Of a stretch of DNA of 64,000 nucleotides, positions 1 through 10,174 are shown piece after piece (position 1 is the first letter of the stretch; every line of letters starts with the position of its first letter). This DNA is from Dryomyza anilis (lineage: Eukaryota; Arthropoda; Insecta; Diptera; Dryomyzidae), in assembly GCA_951804985.1 (NCBI GenBank), contig OX638133.1, positions 72,794,367 through 72,858,366 of the forward strand. Reading direction: 5' to 3'. The position numbers and the translations under genes are program-made. The notes below the pieces were generated by a model, which saw only the letters and a program-made list of their open reading frames with translations, was not told the origin of the DNA and did not search any database.

Positions 1-801
1 GATATAGCCCTGTTCTGCCATCTATTATCCGCAATGTAGTCCATAGCCATAAGTATAGCATAGACTTCGGCTTGAAATACCGAGGCATTGTCGCCTAAGG
101 CGAAGTGAAGTCTGCGGTCATCCGGTTCCACAAACACTCCAGCACCAGATCCCTGATCTGTTCTGGAGCCGTCTGTGAAAATGCGGTGTGACCCTCTACC
201 TGGCTCACAGTCAGGCGTTAGCCAGTCTTGAATGTCAGGTTGGCAGACCTCAAAATTTCGTCTTGGTAATATTTCTGTTATCATTGCATCAGAGGGCATC
301 TCCAGTAGACAGGTGTCTAATGGAGTGTCAAGTGCAATATCAGAGATATTCCAGGGAACGTTAAACCAGAAACCACCTCGTTTTAGTCTCCAGCAGCCTT
401 TCATGGCTTCGCCTCTGATGAAGATGTCAAGTGGTGGTAGGTTTAAGATTGCATTCAGTGCTGGACCAGGTGTAGTGGGAAAGGCACCCGTAACACCCAG
501 ACACACAGTTCTCTGAATCTTGGCAAGACTAGTTGTCACGCATTTTCGCGACAGCTTGTTCCACCAGACTACCGATGCATATGATATCATCGGTCTTATC
601 ATTGCCGTGTAAATCCATAAGGTTTTGCTCGGCGATAGTCCCCATGTCTTCCCAAAAATTCCTCTGCATTGCCAGAAGGCATTCAATGCTCGCGAAATTT
701 TATTTTCAACATGTTTTGTCCAAAGTAGTTTACTATCTAGAGTTAAGCCCAGATATTTTACTTCGTTAGACAGAGGAATAGTGACACCCTTAAGTACTGG
801 T
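1..801 (-). pseudogene. RT thumb-connection and RNase H segment of the LOA-like element
   Basis: About 265 codons are open on the minus strand, with no stop between the snapback at 802-839 and the window edge. The frame begins LPVLKGVTIPLSNEVKYLGL, typical of the region downstream of the RT catalytic core. Further on are TDGSRTDQGSGAGVF (first catalytic Asp of RNase H) and FQAEVYAILMAMDY (catalytic Glu). The remaining catalytic Asp residues would lie left of the window. The long open frame suggests a fairly recent insertion. Confidence 0.85.
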
Positions 802-839
802 AGAGATAATCCTGTCATTATTCTGACAGGATTATCTCT
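802..839. repeat. Perfect 16-bp inverted repeat with 6-nt spacer inside the retroelement
   Basis: The arms AGAGATAATCCTGTCA (802-817) and TGACAGGATTATCTCT (824-839) are exact reverse complements around the spacer TTATTC. They sit in an otherwise open RT/RNase H coding stretch, where they introduce a stop and change the frame. The structure looks like a local snapback duplication (template switch) and is the only visible lesion in the element. Confidence 0.9.
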
Positions 840-1180
840 TCAGTGAAGAGAACAATCCCTGTTTTGTGAGGGTTGACGGAAAGTCCGTTTGCAGTACACC
901 AGCTGTCAATTCGGTTCAACGAGTTTTGTGTTTTAACACAGACCTCATTGAGGGAAAAGCCTGTGGCAAGAATGGCAACATCATCTGCATAGGCCTGGGA
1001 ATAGACACCTGGTCCATCGAGATCGTTGACTAGAGAGTCAACCAGCATACACCAGAGCAGGGGAGAGAGAACGCCTCCTTGAGGACAAACACTATTCACC
1101 CCTGCCATAATATACTGATCGCACTCCGCCTCAGAAGTGATGGTCTTAAACATTAGCATTGACCTTAGCCATTTGACCAA
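818..1180 (-). pseudogene. Reverse transcriptase fragment (fingers-palm end to thumb) of the LOA-like element
   Basis: A 120-codon open frame. The ATG at its start is internal to the RT and is not a real start. The catalytic dipeptide DD of YADD lies about residues 66-67, and the CPQGG block about residues 33-37. The frame ends at a stop inside the spacer of an inverted repeat at 802-839, not at the natural end of the protein, because homologous sequence goes on in another frame just downstream. It is therefore a broken piece of a longer polyprotein and very unlikely to make active enzyme. Confidence 0.85.
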
Positions 1181-1183
1181 TGT

Positions 1184-3899
1184 TATATATATTTATTTAG
1201 TCTCACAAGAAATAAATATTTGTTTCAAAATGTGTTTTTGTTTCATTTTTTTAAATTTATTTATTCAACTTTTAATTATATAAACATTTAAAAAAATTGT
1301 ATTTTAAAACTCTATTTCGAGAAGTTTTAAACTAACCCCTTGTGCGCTCGGCCCTATTAATTGCAACAAACAATTAGATATTGCATGAATACAACCAATA
1401 AAAATGTTTATATTTAACATATAATACGCTTTAATATTTTCTTTAATTTAAAAATATTTTCTTTTACGATAAAAATTAATTGTCACAATAACAAAATATT
1501 ATTGCTGGTAAAGGATTTTATTTGCAACAGATATTTCTATATTTGCATTGTTTTTACACAAATCATAAACATTTTTTTTTACTGTGGGAAAAGAACTATG
1601 GTACTTTGGACTAGCATTTTTTTTTCTTTCTCTAAAATAACTTTTCTACTTACTTCTCGCAGAAGTTTTACCAATTATTGCAGAATACCAAAAAAATACA
1701 TCAGTTTTTATTATTAAGAATAAACAAAAATTCTGACCACTTTTTGATAAAATAACTTTGGTTCTTTTCTGAATAAATATTGCAATTGCAGAAAACTTTG
1801 TAAATTTATATGGTCATAAATAGTAACAGAGACAAAAGTAACTAAAAAATATATTTGCACTGCATCGCAAACAATGTCTTGTTTATTTATTCTATTTTGT
1901 TTTGTATTTATATTGTTTTTGGCGAAATAAATTTTAACACCATATTAAAATATGTAAAACTTTCATCAATTTCAAACTGAAAGCTGTTGCACTATTTGTA
2001 CCTCTCTTGTACAATGTTAGAAGTGCAATATTCTGGTTGTTTCAGCTGATTTTGTTGTTTGCTGTTTCTACAGAGTTGATTGTTATTGTTGCTGCTGTTA
2101 TCCATTGGTTGTGTGAGCTGTCAAAACAAAATTTTCTTAATTACTTAACTTTTTGTTTGGCATATCAGCCAACTCAGCACCCAAAACTTGGCTTTAAGTT
2201 TTGATTTTCTTCTTGCGTACTTTGTATGTAGTTGCAGCCAAAGTTGCTGTTGTTATTGTTAATGTTGCTGCTGTCGATGTTTTATGTTGGTGGTGGTTTT
2301 CAGAGGTATTTTTCCAGTGAATTTGTGCGAGTTATTTGAGAGTTTCTTTGCCAAAAAAAAAAAATCATGATAAACTTATTTTATGTCAACAGGTTAATTG
2401 CGTAGATCGTAAAAATGCAGCTAAACTATTTAGTTATTTTTATGTTTGCCGTTGGCAATTACGCGACCAATGACAGTAAACTTTTTAATTAATCAACTTT
2501 GTAGTTTGTTGCTTCAGTGTCACATTCAGTGCTATAAAAATTTTATAAAACAAAAATATTAGAAAACTGCAAAATTTATATTTGCTCTGAATTATGTGAA
2601 TTCTCTGAACAAAGTTTTTTTTTTTTGTTTTGCTTTAATAAATGTTTCGATATTATGCTGGTTGCAGCCTTACCTATCATGTCCATCTGCCCGCTTGTGC
2701 GTAGAAAACATGCTAAAAGAAAAACTAAATGAGCTATATAACTAAAATTTTGTATTATTAATGTGTGCATATCTAAGTACAAAATATGTAAAACTGATTC
2801 AAATCGACCGTCGTATACAATTAAAATACATAAATTTGTGCTCTAAAATAAGCAGAGTTATACTCTAGCAATTTTAATAACACTACAGAATACGATTTTT
2901 GCTTGGGATCTCCTATGTATTTAATTAATATTGAATTGACTGCATACTCAGTTTTTGCTATCACACACTATTTTGAATTAATAAAATTTACTACTCTTGA
3001 AAAACAGTTTACCAAAAAACATTAAATGAAAATTTCCTTTAAATTCTCAAGACTAATTTTAATATATAAAGGCACGCTGATATTCAGTTGCATTTTTAAT
3101 ATATTTAAATCTAAACTTGAATTTAAACTTTAATTTTTTCAGACAATTTTTGAATGATTTGTTTATCACTTCAGATCTAATGATAAATATAAACTGATTT
3201 TTTGTTATGTAGAGCAATGTCCAAACTAATGAAAAATTACTAACTTCTTTCCATCGATTCTAATTTTTTACATATGCCCTATCTTATAGCAGTTTTCAAA
3301 AGTATGCAACGACATGATTGCTTCCAAATACTTTTCCCACAAAAAAGTGTTTCGAGCAAACACTTCATTTAAGGCCATGGACAAGTGTTTGTTTCAAACA
3401 CTAATTAACATTTACCATTTAAGACAAATCAACGCATTAGTTAAATCTCACTACAAACATTCGATTGTTTATGGCAAATAATTCGTAAACAATCCTTTTT
3501 TTGTGTGTGGCATATTTTAAAAAGTACACGGATAGAAAAGATTTGTTTGAATATTTTTGAATGTAATTATATAGTAATTCGAAATCACCATATAAATATT
3601 TGAAGTAAAATCTAATTACATTATAATTTAATTGTATAATTATTTTGTTCAGATTGAAATATTATTATACGATATTTAAATATACATTGCATTAATTGCG
3701 GATTTACATAAATTTACTATATTAATGTTTCTGTAGAAATATATATTTTCATCAGATATTAATATATGTATGTTTGATATTTCCGTTATTTAACACACCC
3801 AACGTCAATAAAAGGTTCTTTGAATTATATGTATTTGGTGATTTGTGATTGTTACTGAGTGACAACGAATTTAACAACGCTGCCTACTTTTAGCACTCA
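1184..3899. other. AT-rich non-coding DNA
   Basis: I see no exon-like or RNA-like sequence. There are two small hairpins with related arms: AAGTGTTT/AAACACTT at 3345-3365 (5-nt loop) and AGTGTTTG/CAAACACT at 3384-3402 (3-nt loop). Short ORFs here (60-70 codons) have no protein-like composition. A less AT-rich patch at about 1985-2340 has GTTGTTGCTGCTG runs. Confidence 0.6.
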
Positions 3900-4560
3900 G
3901 AAACACTCACATTATTTCTTTTCATAGAGTAAAAAAAATAATATTGTTAAATAAAGATATTAGCACTATATTTACTTTTTTACATTAAAATTAAATGTAA
4001 ACATAAATATGTTTACATGTAAATAAAATGTTATTCACATTCAAACATATATGGGCCATTCCACACCAAATCGTCCAGCGGTTGGAACTCACCTTCTTCG
4101 ATTTCAATGAAATTTTGGAAATTGATATAGGATATTGAGACATGCACTAACCATTTCTAGCATTTTTAGTTCAAGAGATATTTAAATATGAAAAACCATA
4201 CAAAAGTGATTTTTGGCCATTTTTTCCAACTTTGAGCCACTGTATCTCTGGAAGTAGTGGTCGGAAAAAATAAAAAAAAATGGTTAGTGCATGTCTCGAT
4301 ACCCTTTCATTAAAATCAAAAAAGAAAAATCTCATATTTTACTTTTTTTGGTCGATTTGGTGTGTAATGACCCATATATGTTTGCAATATTGCGAAAATG
4401 AACATAAATAAATTTTAACGAAAACAAAAATATGTTTAGCTATTATTATAATAATGTTTGACAATGAAATAACACTTTTGTTTGTATAGCGCTCCAAAGA
4501 TATATGTAATGCCTTCGAAATTATGTTTGGAAGAGCCGTTTTTTGCAGAGTTTAGAACAT
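3900..4560 (+). repeat. Dispersed AT-rich repeat Z, copy 1 (split by a MITE)
   Basis: The segments on either side of the MITE at 4053-4373 match a second locus at about 52318-52515. Shared blocks include ATTCAAACA...CATATATGTTTGC across the insertion point, AACGAAAACAAAAATATGTTT, CTCCAAAGATATAT and GTTTGGRAGAGCC. The order and orientation are the same in both places. Outer limits are approximate. No coding capacity is seen. Confidence 0.6.
4053..4373. mobile_element. Foldback MITE of about 321 bp
   Basis: The termini are GGGCCATTCCACACCAAATC on the left and the reverse complement GGGTCATTACACACCAAATC on the right, so 18 of 20 bases match. Inverted similarity continues inward: gatttcaatgaaa against gattttaatgaaa, then GACATGCACTAACCATTT (4138-4155) against its inverted copy at about 4278-4295. 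The element is thus nearly a full palindrome around a short unique centre. The flanks ATATAT on both sides are a probable target-site duplication. The repeat copy near 52340 lacks the insertion and serves as the empty site. There is no ORF, so it is non-autonomous. Confidence 0.85.
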
Positions 4561-5847
4561 ATACTGTGTAACCATGACATAACCGTAACTATAACCATAA
4601 ATCATTTTCTTATTTAGCGTTAGATCCAAAATGCTAAAAAATCATTTAAAAATAAGTAGTTAAAAAAAATAAAAAATTATCGAGTTTAGTTTCAAATATC
4701 CTAAAAACCAATCGAAATATTAGCATTTATGGATATACTTTAATTGGTATTGGCAATTTAAAGAAGATTTCCTTCGGAGTTTTTTTTTAAACTAGTTGTG
4801 TGAAACACTGTATTTTTTTATTCTAAACAGTGGCTTATAGAGGACTAAAATGGCGAAAGCAATTTTATTAAAAACATTACTTAGTAAGAAACAAACTGAA
4901 AAATATTATGTGGCTTGATCTTAGGTTAAAAATATTCAATTTTTGTTTAGCATAAATGTAAAATATTATACATAATTATATTAAACATAAATCAAATATA
5001 TCTCTATACCAAAGTCATTCAGTAATTTCCCAAAATACCCACTGTGAATTGTCCTTCATTGTAGGCGAAGAATAATTTGATGCCCAAAATCATGCCTAAA
5101 ATATTTGCTTGCACATCATCACTCAACATCTGCCATTCTCTACACCGATTTACTGCCGCCAGCCGCAGGATATGCAATAAAATATGCGCGTAAACAATTT
5201 GCTTTTATGCACAACACAACGCGTCGTTAAGCCTAAATGTCTGACGCAATAAAAATGCACAATAGCGAGCTGAAAAAATTGTACTAAAAAATAAAATCTT
5301 TTTTTTTTCTGTTTTGAAATAATAAATTTATAAAATATATAAAAAGTACAAATAAAAAAATATAATAAATAAAAATAAAAAATAAACGACTGCAAAGCAG
5401 AAAATTTTGCATTAAAAATTTAAGCAAATATAAAACCCGCATGTAAACAATAAAAACATAAAAACATAAAAATGAAAAAAAAAAAACAAAAAACAACAGC
5501 AATAATAAAAACAAAACAAAAACAAACATCAGCAACAATGCCAAGTAGCAACAAAAGCGCACCTCACACAGTATATTATTATGTTTCGCCTCAAAAGCAC
5601 ACAAAAAAGACAAAAAAAAAAATAAAGAGACGTATTTAAAAGAGTGCTTATGCCATGTAATGGGTATATTGTAGATATCTAAGTCCAGGGGTAAGGCAAG
5701 TGACATAATATTGCTATTTCAGGATACACGCAGAATGTATACAAGAAACATTTTAATTCTCCAAGTCTCTTAAATGAGTTATATTTTTTTCATACTAGTA
5801 CACATAGTAAAGTCCTCTTTTGGCATGAGGTTGGAAGAATGAAAAAG
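4561..5847. other. Non-coding; unique island then A-rich tract
   Basis: About 5030-5290 is less AT-rich, non-repetitive sequence (for example CGCCAGCCGCAGGATATGC) of the kind seen in fly introns or regulatory DNA. From 5290 to 5640 the strand is A-rich and low in complexity. The open frame read on the minus strand through this tract (140 codons, very rich in Phe and Leu) is a by-product of the A-runs. No gene is supported. Confidence 0.5.
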
Positions 5848-6573
5848 TTAGTTCTACCAACTAACTTCATTCGGTTAAATCGAATGGTTTACAAATTTGC
5901 TGGCGGAACTGCCATATTAGCCTATACACCTGAAATATTAGTCTATACACACTCCTAACGGTTCAAAATCTGCACTAAATTGTTCAAAAACAGTCCGAAA
6001 TTGGTTGCAGTACAAACTACAACTCCTTTCATTTCGACAATAACAACAGACTAAGCGGGTGAGAGATCCGAATAAGTTGGTTGTGCAAAGAGTTGGTTGG
6101 CGCAACAAATCTCTTTTCTGTGTGTATGAGCAAAAAATGCTTCTGAAACTCTCACATTTTTTAAATGTTTGAGATTAAGATTAATATTTTTGGGTACTCT
6201 CTAATGCTCCTAAATGACTCCAGAATGATAATAGCACTAGTGTGCACTTAAAATAGTCCAAAAAGGGTTTGAAACCTGCGTAGAGAAAGTGAAAGCCTTT
6301 TATTATTTCTAAAATATTCATGTTTATAAGACTTTTTAAACTCACTAAATTCACAAAATGTTGGAGGAATTTTTTCATTTAGATATACATAAATGAGTCT
6401 TAAATAGCTTGAGGTAGTGTATTTGGTTTTTCTAAGTCCAAAAAATGAAGAATATACATCCAAGTCAAATAAAATAAAGCTAATTGGAAAAATATAAAGC
6501 CCAACTGAAAATGACCACCAACACATTTTGGGAAAGTTCGCTTTAACCGAATGATGTCGGTTGTTACAACTAA
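5848..6573. mobile_element. Candidate TIR element of about 726 bp
   Basis: The left end 5848-5884 and the right end 6537-6573 are imperfect inverted repeats of 37 bp with about 30 matches, including an exact TCATTCGGTTAAA / TTTAACCGAATGA block. No transposase-like frame lies between them, so it would be non-autonomous. No clear target-site duplication could be fixed. The boundaries rest only on the inverted ends. Confidence 0.5.
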
Positions 6574-7094
6574 ATGTTCCCAGTGGGGACTGTTATCAAT
6601 TATTCCAATGTGAATAGATGATCGATAGCATTTTCGACATGGAATGTATTGATGATATTTTCATTAAATGATCTCCACGATCATTAACGATTTCATGCAC
6701 GTTTTTCATAGATACAGCATCGAAAATTTCATTAGGTGATTGTCATGTATATGAAAAAACTTTGAAATTTCGATGGGTTATTTATGACTTGTCTTAGAAA
6801 GCCACATTAATGATATATTAATTGACAAAATGTCCTTGATATATCTATGATGACATATGCAGTATGACATATTTATGAAATGTTTTAATGAAATAGTTAT
6901 AGACATATTCAATGTCAATTTTTCTAATTCAGCATTGATGTCCTTTTCGTCAATGACGTCATTTTTCTAAAACCTCATGCTACAAAAGTACTTTTTTAAA
7001 TGCCTAAGTGCTTTCAGCAATATATTTTTTTTTTTTTGTAGGTACTATCTTAGTAATAGTATAACATCTAACCTCTAACGCAATCCAAGATTTT
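6574..7094. other. AT-rich non-coding DNA
   Basis: Nothing gene-like is visible. The palindrome TGACGTCA (CREB/ATF-type site) is present at 6954-6961, a single short match that may be chance. Confidence 0.45.
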
Positions 7095-7330
7095 TAAAAT
7101 TGATATTCCGGTTCCGAGTCCGGTGCCAACCAAATATATTATATGGGTACAGATTCCGCTTCCACACATTTTTTCAATAATCGGTTCCAAAAATCGAAAT
7201 GGTTCTGGTTTACGGTCCCAACATGGACTAAAATATTGGTTTCGGTTCTGGTTTTAACATTAAAAGAAACGGTTCCGGTTCCAACCAAACAAATTATAAG
7301 AGTTCCGTTTTTGGTGCAATACTGGTTTTT
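7095..7330. repeat. Degenerate GGTTCC-rich repeat
   Basis: Short runs of the type GGTTCCGGTTCCAACC, TCGGTTCCAAAAATCG and GGTTTCGGTTCTGGTTTTAAC recur irregularly across about 235 bp. This looks like an old, decayed simple repeat built on a GGTTCY motif. A 106-codon open frame on the plus strand runs from here into the following TTTC repeat and is not considered a gene. Confidence 0.5.
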
Positions 7331-7369
7331 ATATAATTATTTTCGTCAGTCCTTCTTTCCTTCATTCTT

Positions 7370-7373
7370 TCCT

Positions 7374-7417
<44 letters not shown>

Positions 7418-9100
7418 TACTTCTTTCCTTTTTTCCTTCATAACTACTTTCCTTCCTTCATAACTACTTTCCTTCCTTCATAACTACTTTCCTTCCTTCT
7501 TTCTTTCTTTCATTCTTTCTTTCCATATTTCCTTCTTTCCTTCTTTCCTTCTTTCCTTCTTTCCTTCTTTCCTTCTTTCCTTCTTTCTTTCATTCTTTCT
7601 TTCCTTCTTTCCTTCTTTCCTTCTTTCCTTCTTTCCTTCTTTCCTTCTTTCCTTCTTTCCTTCTTTCCTTCTTTCCTTCTTTCCTTCTTTCCTTCTTTCC
7701 TTCTTTCCTTCTTTCCTTCTTTCCTTCTTTCCTTCTTTCCTTCTTTCCTTCTTTCCTTCTTTCCTTCTTTCCTTCTTTCCTTCTTTCCTTCTTTCCTTCT
7801 TTCCTTCTTTCCTTCTTTCCTTCTTTCCTTCTTTCCTTCTTTCCTTCTTTCCTTCTTTCCTTCTTTCCTTCTTTCCTTCTTTCCTTCTTTCCTTCTTTCC
7901 TTCTTTCCTTCTTTCCTTCTTTCCTTCTTTCCTTCTTTCCTTCTTTCCTTCTTTCCTTCTTTCCTTCTTTCCTTCTTTCCTTCTTTCCTTCTTTCCTTCT
8001 TTCCTTCTTTCCTTCTTTCCTTCTTTCCTTCTTTCCTTCTTTCCTTCTTTCCTTCTTTCCTTCTTTCCTTCTTTCCTTCTTTCCTTCTTTCCTTCTTTCC
8101 TTCTTTCCTTCTTTCCTTCTTTCCTTCTTTCCTTCTTTCCTTCTTTCCTTCTTTCCTTCTTTCCTTCTTTCCTTCTTTCCTTCTTTCCTTCTTTCCTTCT
8201 TTCCTTCTTTCCTTCTTTCCTTCTTTCCTTCTTTCCTTCTTTCCTTCTTTCCTTCTTTCCTTCTTTCCTTCTTTCCTTCTTTCCTTCTTTCCTTCTTTCC
8301 TTCTTTCCTTCTTTCCTTCTTTCCTTTTTTCCTTCATTCCTTCTTTCCTTCTTACCTTCTTTCCTTCTTTCCTTCTTTCCTTCTTTCCTTCTTTCCTTCT
8401 TTCCTTCTTTCCTTCTTTCCTTCTTTCCTTCTTTCCTTCTTTCCTTCTTTCCTTCTTTCCTTCTTTCCTTCTTTCCTTCTTTCCTTCTTTCCTTCTTTCC
8501 TTCTTTCCTTCTTTCCTTCTTTCCTTCTTTCCTTCTTTCCTTCTTTCCTTCTTTCCTTCTTTCCTTCTTTCCTTCTTTCCTTCTTTCCTTCTTTCCTTCT
8601 TTCCTTCTTTCCTTCTTTCCTTCTTTCCTTCTTTCCTTCTTTCCTTCTTTCCTTCTTTCCTTCTTTCCTTCTTTCCTTCTTTCCTTCTTTCCTTCTTTCC
8701 TTCTTTCCTTCTTTCCTTCTTTCCTTCTTTCCTTCTTTCCTTCTTTCCTTCTTTCCTTCTTTCCTTCTTTCCTTCTTTCCTTCTTTCCTTCTTTCCTTCT
8801 TTCCTTCTTTCCTTCTTTCCTTCTTTCCTTCTTTCCTTCTTTCCTTCTTTCCTTCTTTCCTTCTTTCCTTCTTTCCTTCTTTCCTTCTTTCCTTCTTTCC
8901 TTCTTTCCTTCTTTCCTTCTTTCCTTCTTTCCTTCTTTCCTTCTTTCCTTCTTTCCTTCTTTCCTTCTTTCCTTCTTTCCTTCTTTCCTTCTTTCCTTCT
9001 TTCCTTCTTTCCTTCTTTCCTTCTTTCCTTCTTTCCTTCTTTCCTTCTTTCCTTCTTTCCTTCTTTCCTTCTTTCCTTCTTTCCTTCTTTCCTACTTTCC
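7370..9100. repeat. (TTCCTTCT)n octanucleotide satellite, about 1.6 kb
   Basis: A short (CTTT)n run (about 7375-7416) and three exact copies of a 20-bp unit, CATAACTACTTTCCTTCCTT (7439-7498), lead into a nearly pure 8-bp array from about 7525 to 9092, roughly 195 units. Each unit is a TTCC tetramer plus a TTCT tetramer. One strand is entirely pyrimidine over most of the array. Interruptions are very few: TTTCATTC at 7508-7515 and again 80 bp on, and a cluster at about 8325-8355. The left and right ends decay gradually. The minus-strand frame of 551 codons (repeat KKERRKEG) comes only from the unit having no stop. Confidence 0.97.
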
Positions 9101-10174
9101 TTCTTACCTGCTCTCCTAATTTCATCCTCTCCTAATTTCCTTATTACCTTGCCTCCTTTTTTCATTCTTTCTGTCTTTTTTCATTATTTTCCACTTCCCT
9201 TTTTTCACTTATTTCATTTACTTCCATTTCTACTACTTATATATTTTATTTTTTAAACTTCAAAATTGTAACAGTAGCAAACAGAAATAAATAGAATAAA
9301 ATGAAATATGCTGAAAAGTATACAATGAAAAGTAATAAAAATCTATTGCTGTTTTCTAATGTTGGTAGTAGTGGAAAATTTTTACAACTACAATAAAAGA
9401 ACAGATTATAAATATATAAAAAAAACTAACACATCTACCTGCTACTATTTTTTTTACTACTAGTAGTAATTATTGTTGATATGCATGCAAAAAAGCCATA
9501 CAAAATTAGCAACTTCACATCCTGCATCGGTTAAACCAACCAAACAACAGTCGTAATAATAAAAACCACTAAAGCAGCCGTAGCATAGGAAAACTGAACA
9601 AATAACGAGAATTTATATTTTTATTGTGTGCGCATTATCTATGCGAATATAACCCAAAAACCCATGGCGCATGGCAGTGCAAAAAGCCATCAAAAACTAA
9701 AACAAATATTGCTGCAACATAACAATAACACACAGCAATACAAAAACTTACAGCAGACAGAATATGCGCAAAATTTCACGTATGGTTTATTTTAGTTTTG
9801 GTTTTAGTTTTCCCGTTGGCGCCCCTAAATGTGTCACAATATAAATAACTAAGTGACATGGAACTCAAATATGTTGGTTGGTTGGTTGTCGTTGTTTTGC
9901 ATAGTTGTGGGCACTTATGTCACAGCATATTTTGTGTTATCGATTGTGGCGAAAACGAAAGGATTTACTATGTATTTATATCGCATGTTATGCGTATTTT
10001 ACATGAGCGACATGTTTACTAAATCAGGTTAGATTTATGCTACATTTAACAGATACCTGCGGGTACTCTCTTGATAAATTTGGTATATTTTAATGTTTTT
10101 CATTATATATTAAAATATTTATCTAATTCCTACATACTGAAAAATTCTCTTTGGGATAAAGTTGAAAAAATAAA
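9101..10174. other. Unique non-coding island
   Basis: This separates the two satellites. After a decaying pyrimidine-rich shoulder (to about 9240) comes mixed sequence with CAACA-type stretches and a moderately GC-richer part at 9480-9960. No conserved protein frame or RNA gene was recognised. Confidence 0.5.

Larger units (their letters stand above)
1..1183 (-). mobile_element. 5'-truncated LOA-like non-LTR retrotransposon (RT + RNase H), continues past left edge
   Basis: Read on the minus strand from about 1183 to 1, the sequence encodes the second half of a reverse transcriptase and then an RNase H domain. The RT part shows CPQGGVLSPLLW and the catalytic YADD box (AYADDVAIL), then NPHKTGIVLFT. 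After a break at 802-839 the reading frame is open to position 1 with no stop. It carries KYLGLTLDSKLLW and IRPMISYASVVWW, then FTDGS and QAEVYAILMA, which are RNase H active-site blocks. The GGVLSPLLW variant of the RT motif followed by RNase H is what I know from the LOA clade; a related R1/I-superfamily clade is possible. The right boundary near 1183 passes abruptly into AT-rich DNA, as expected for 5' truncation during target-primed reverse transcription. Base composition is much less AT-rich than the flanks. Confidence 0.9.

Noticed and set aside
7510..9165. A 551-codon minus-strand open frame of KKERRKEG repeats
   Set aside because: It is produced by an 8-bp unit that has no stop in this frame; there is no non-repeat domain and no start context. 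A 257-codon frame overlaps it in another phase for the same reason.
9420..9480. Possible short CTACTAGTAGTA palindromes as a regulatory site
   Set aside because: They are short, isolated and within AT-rich sequence; chance cannot be excluded.
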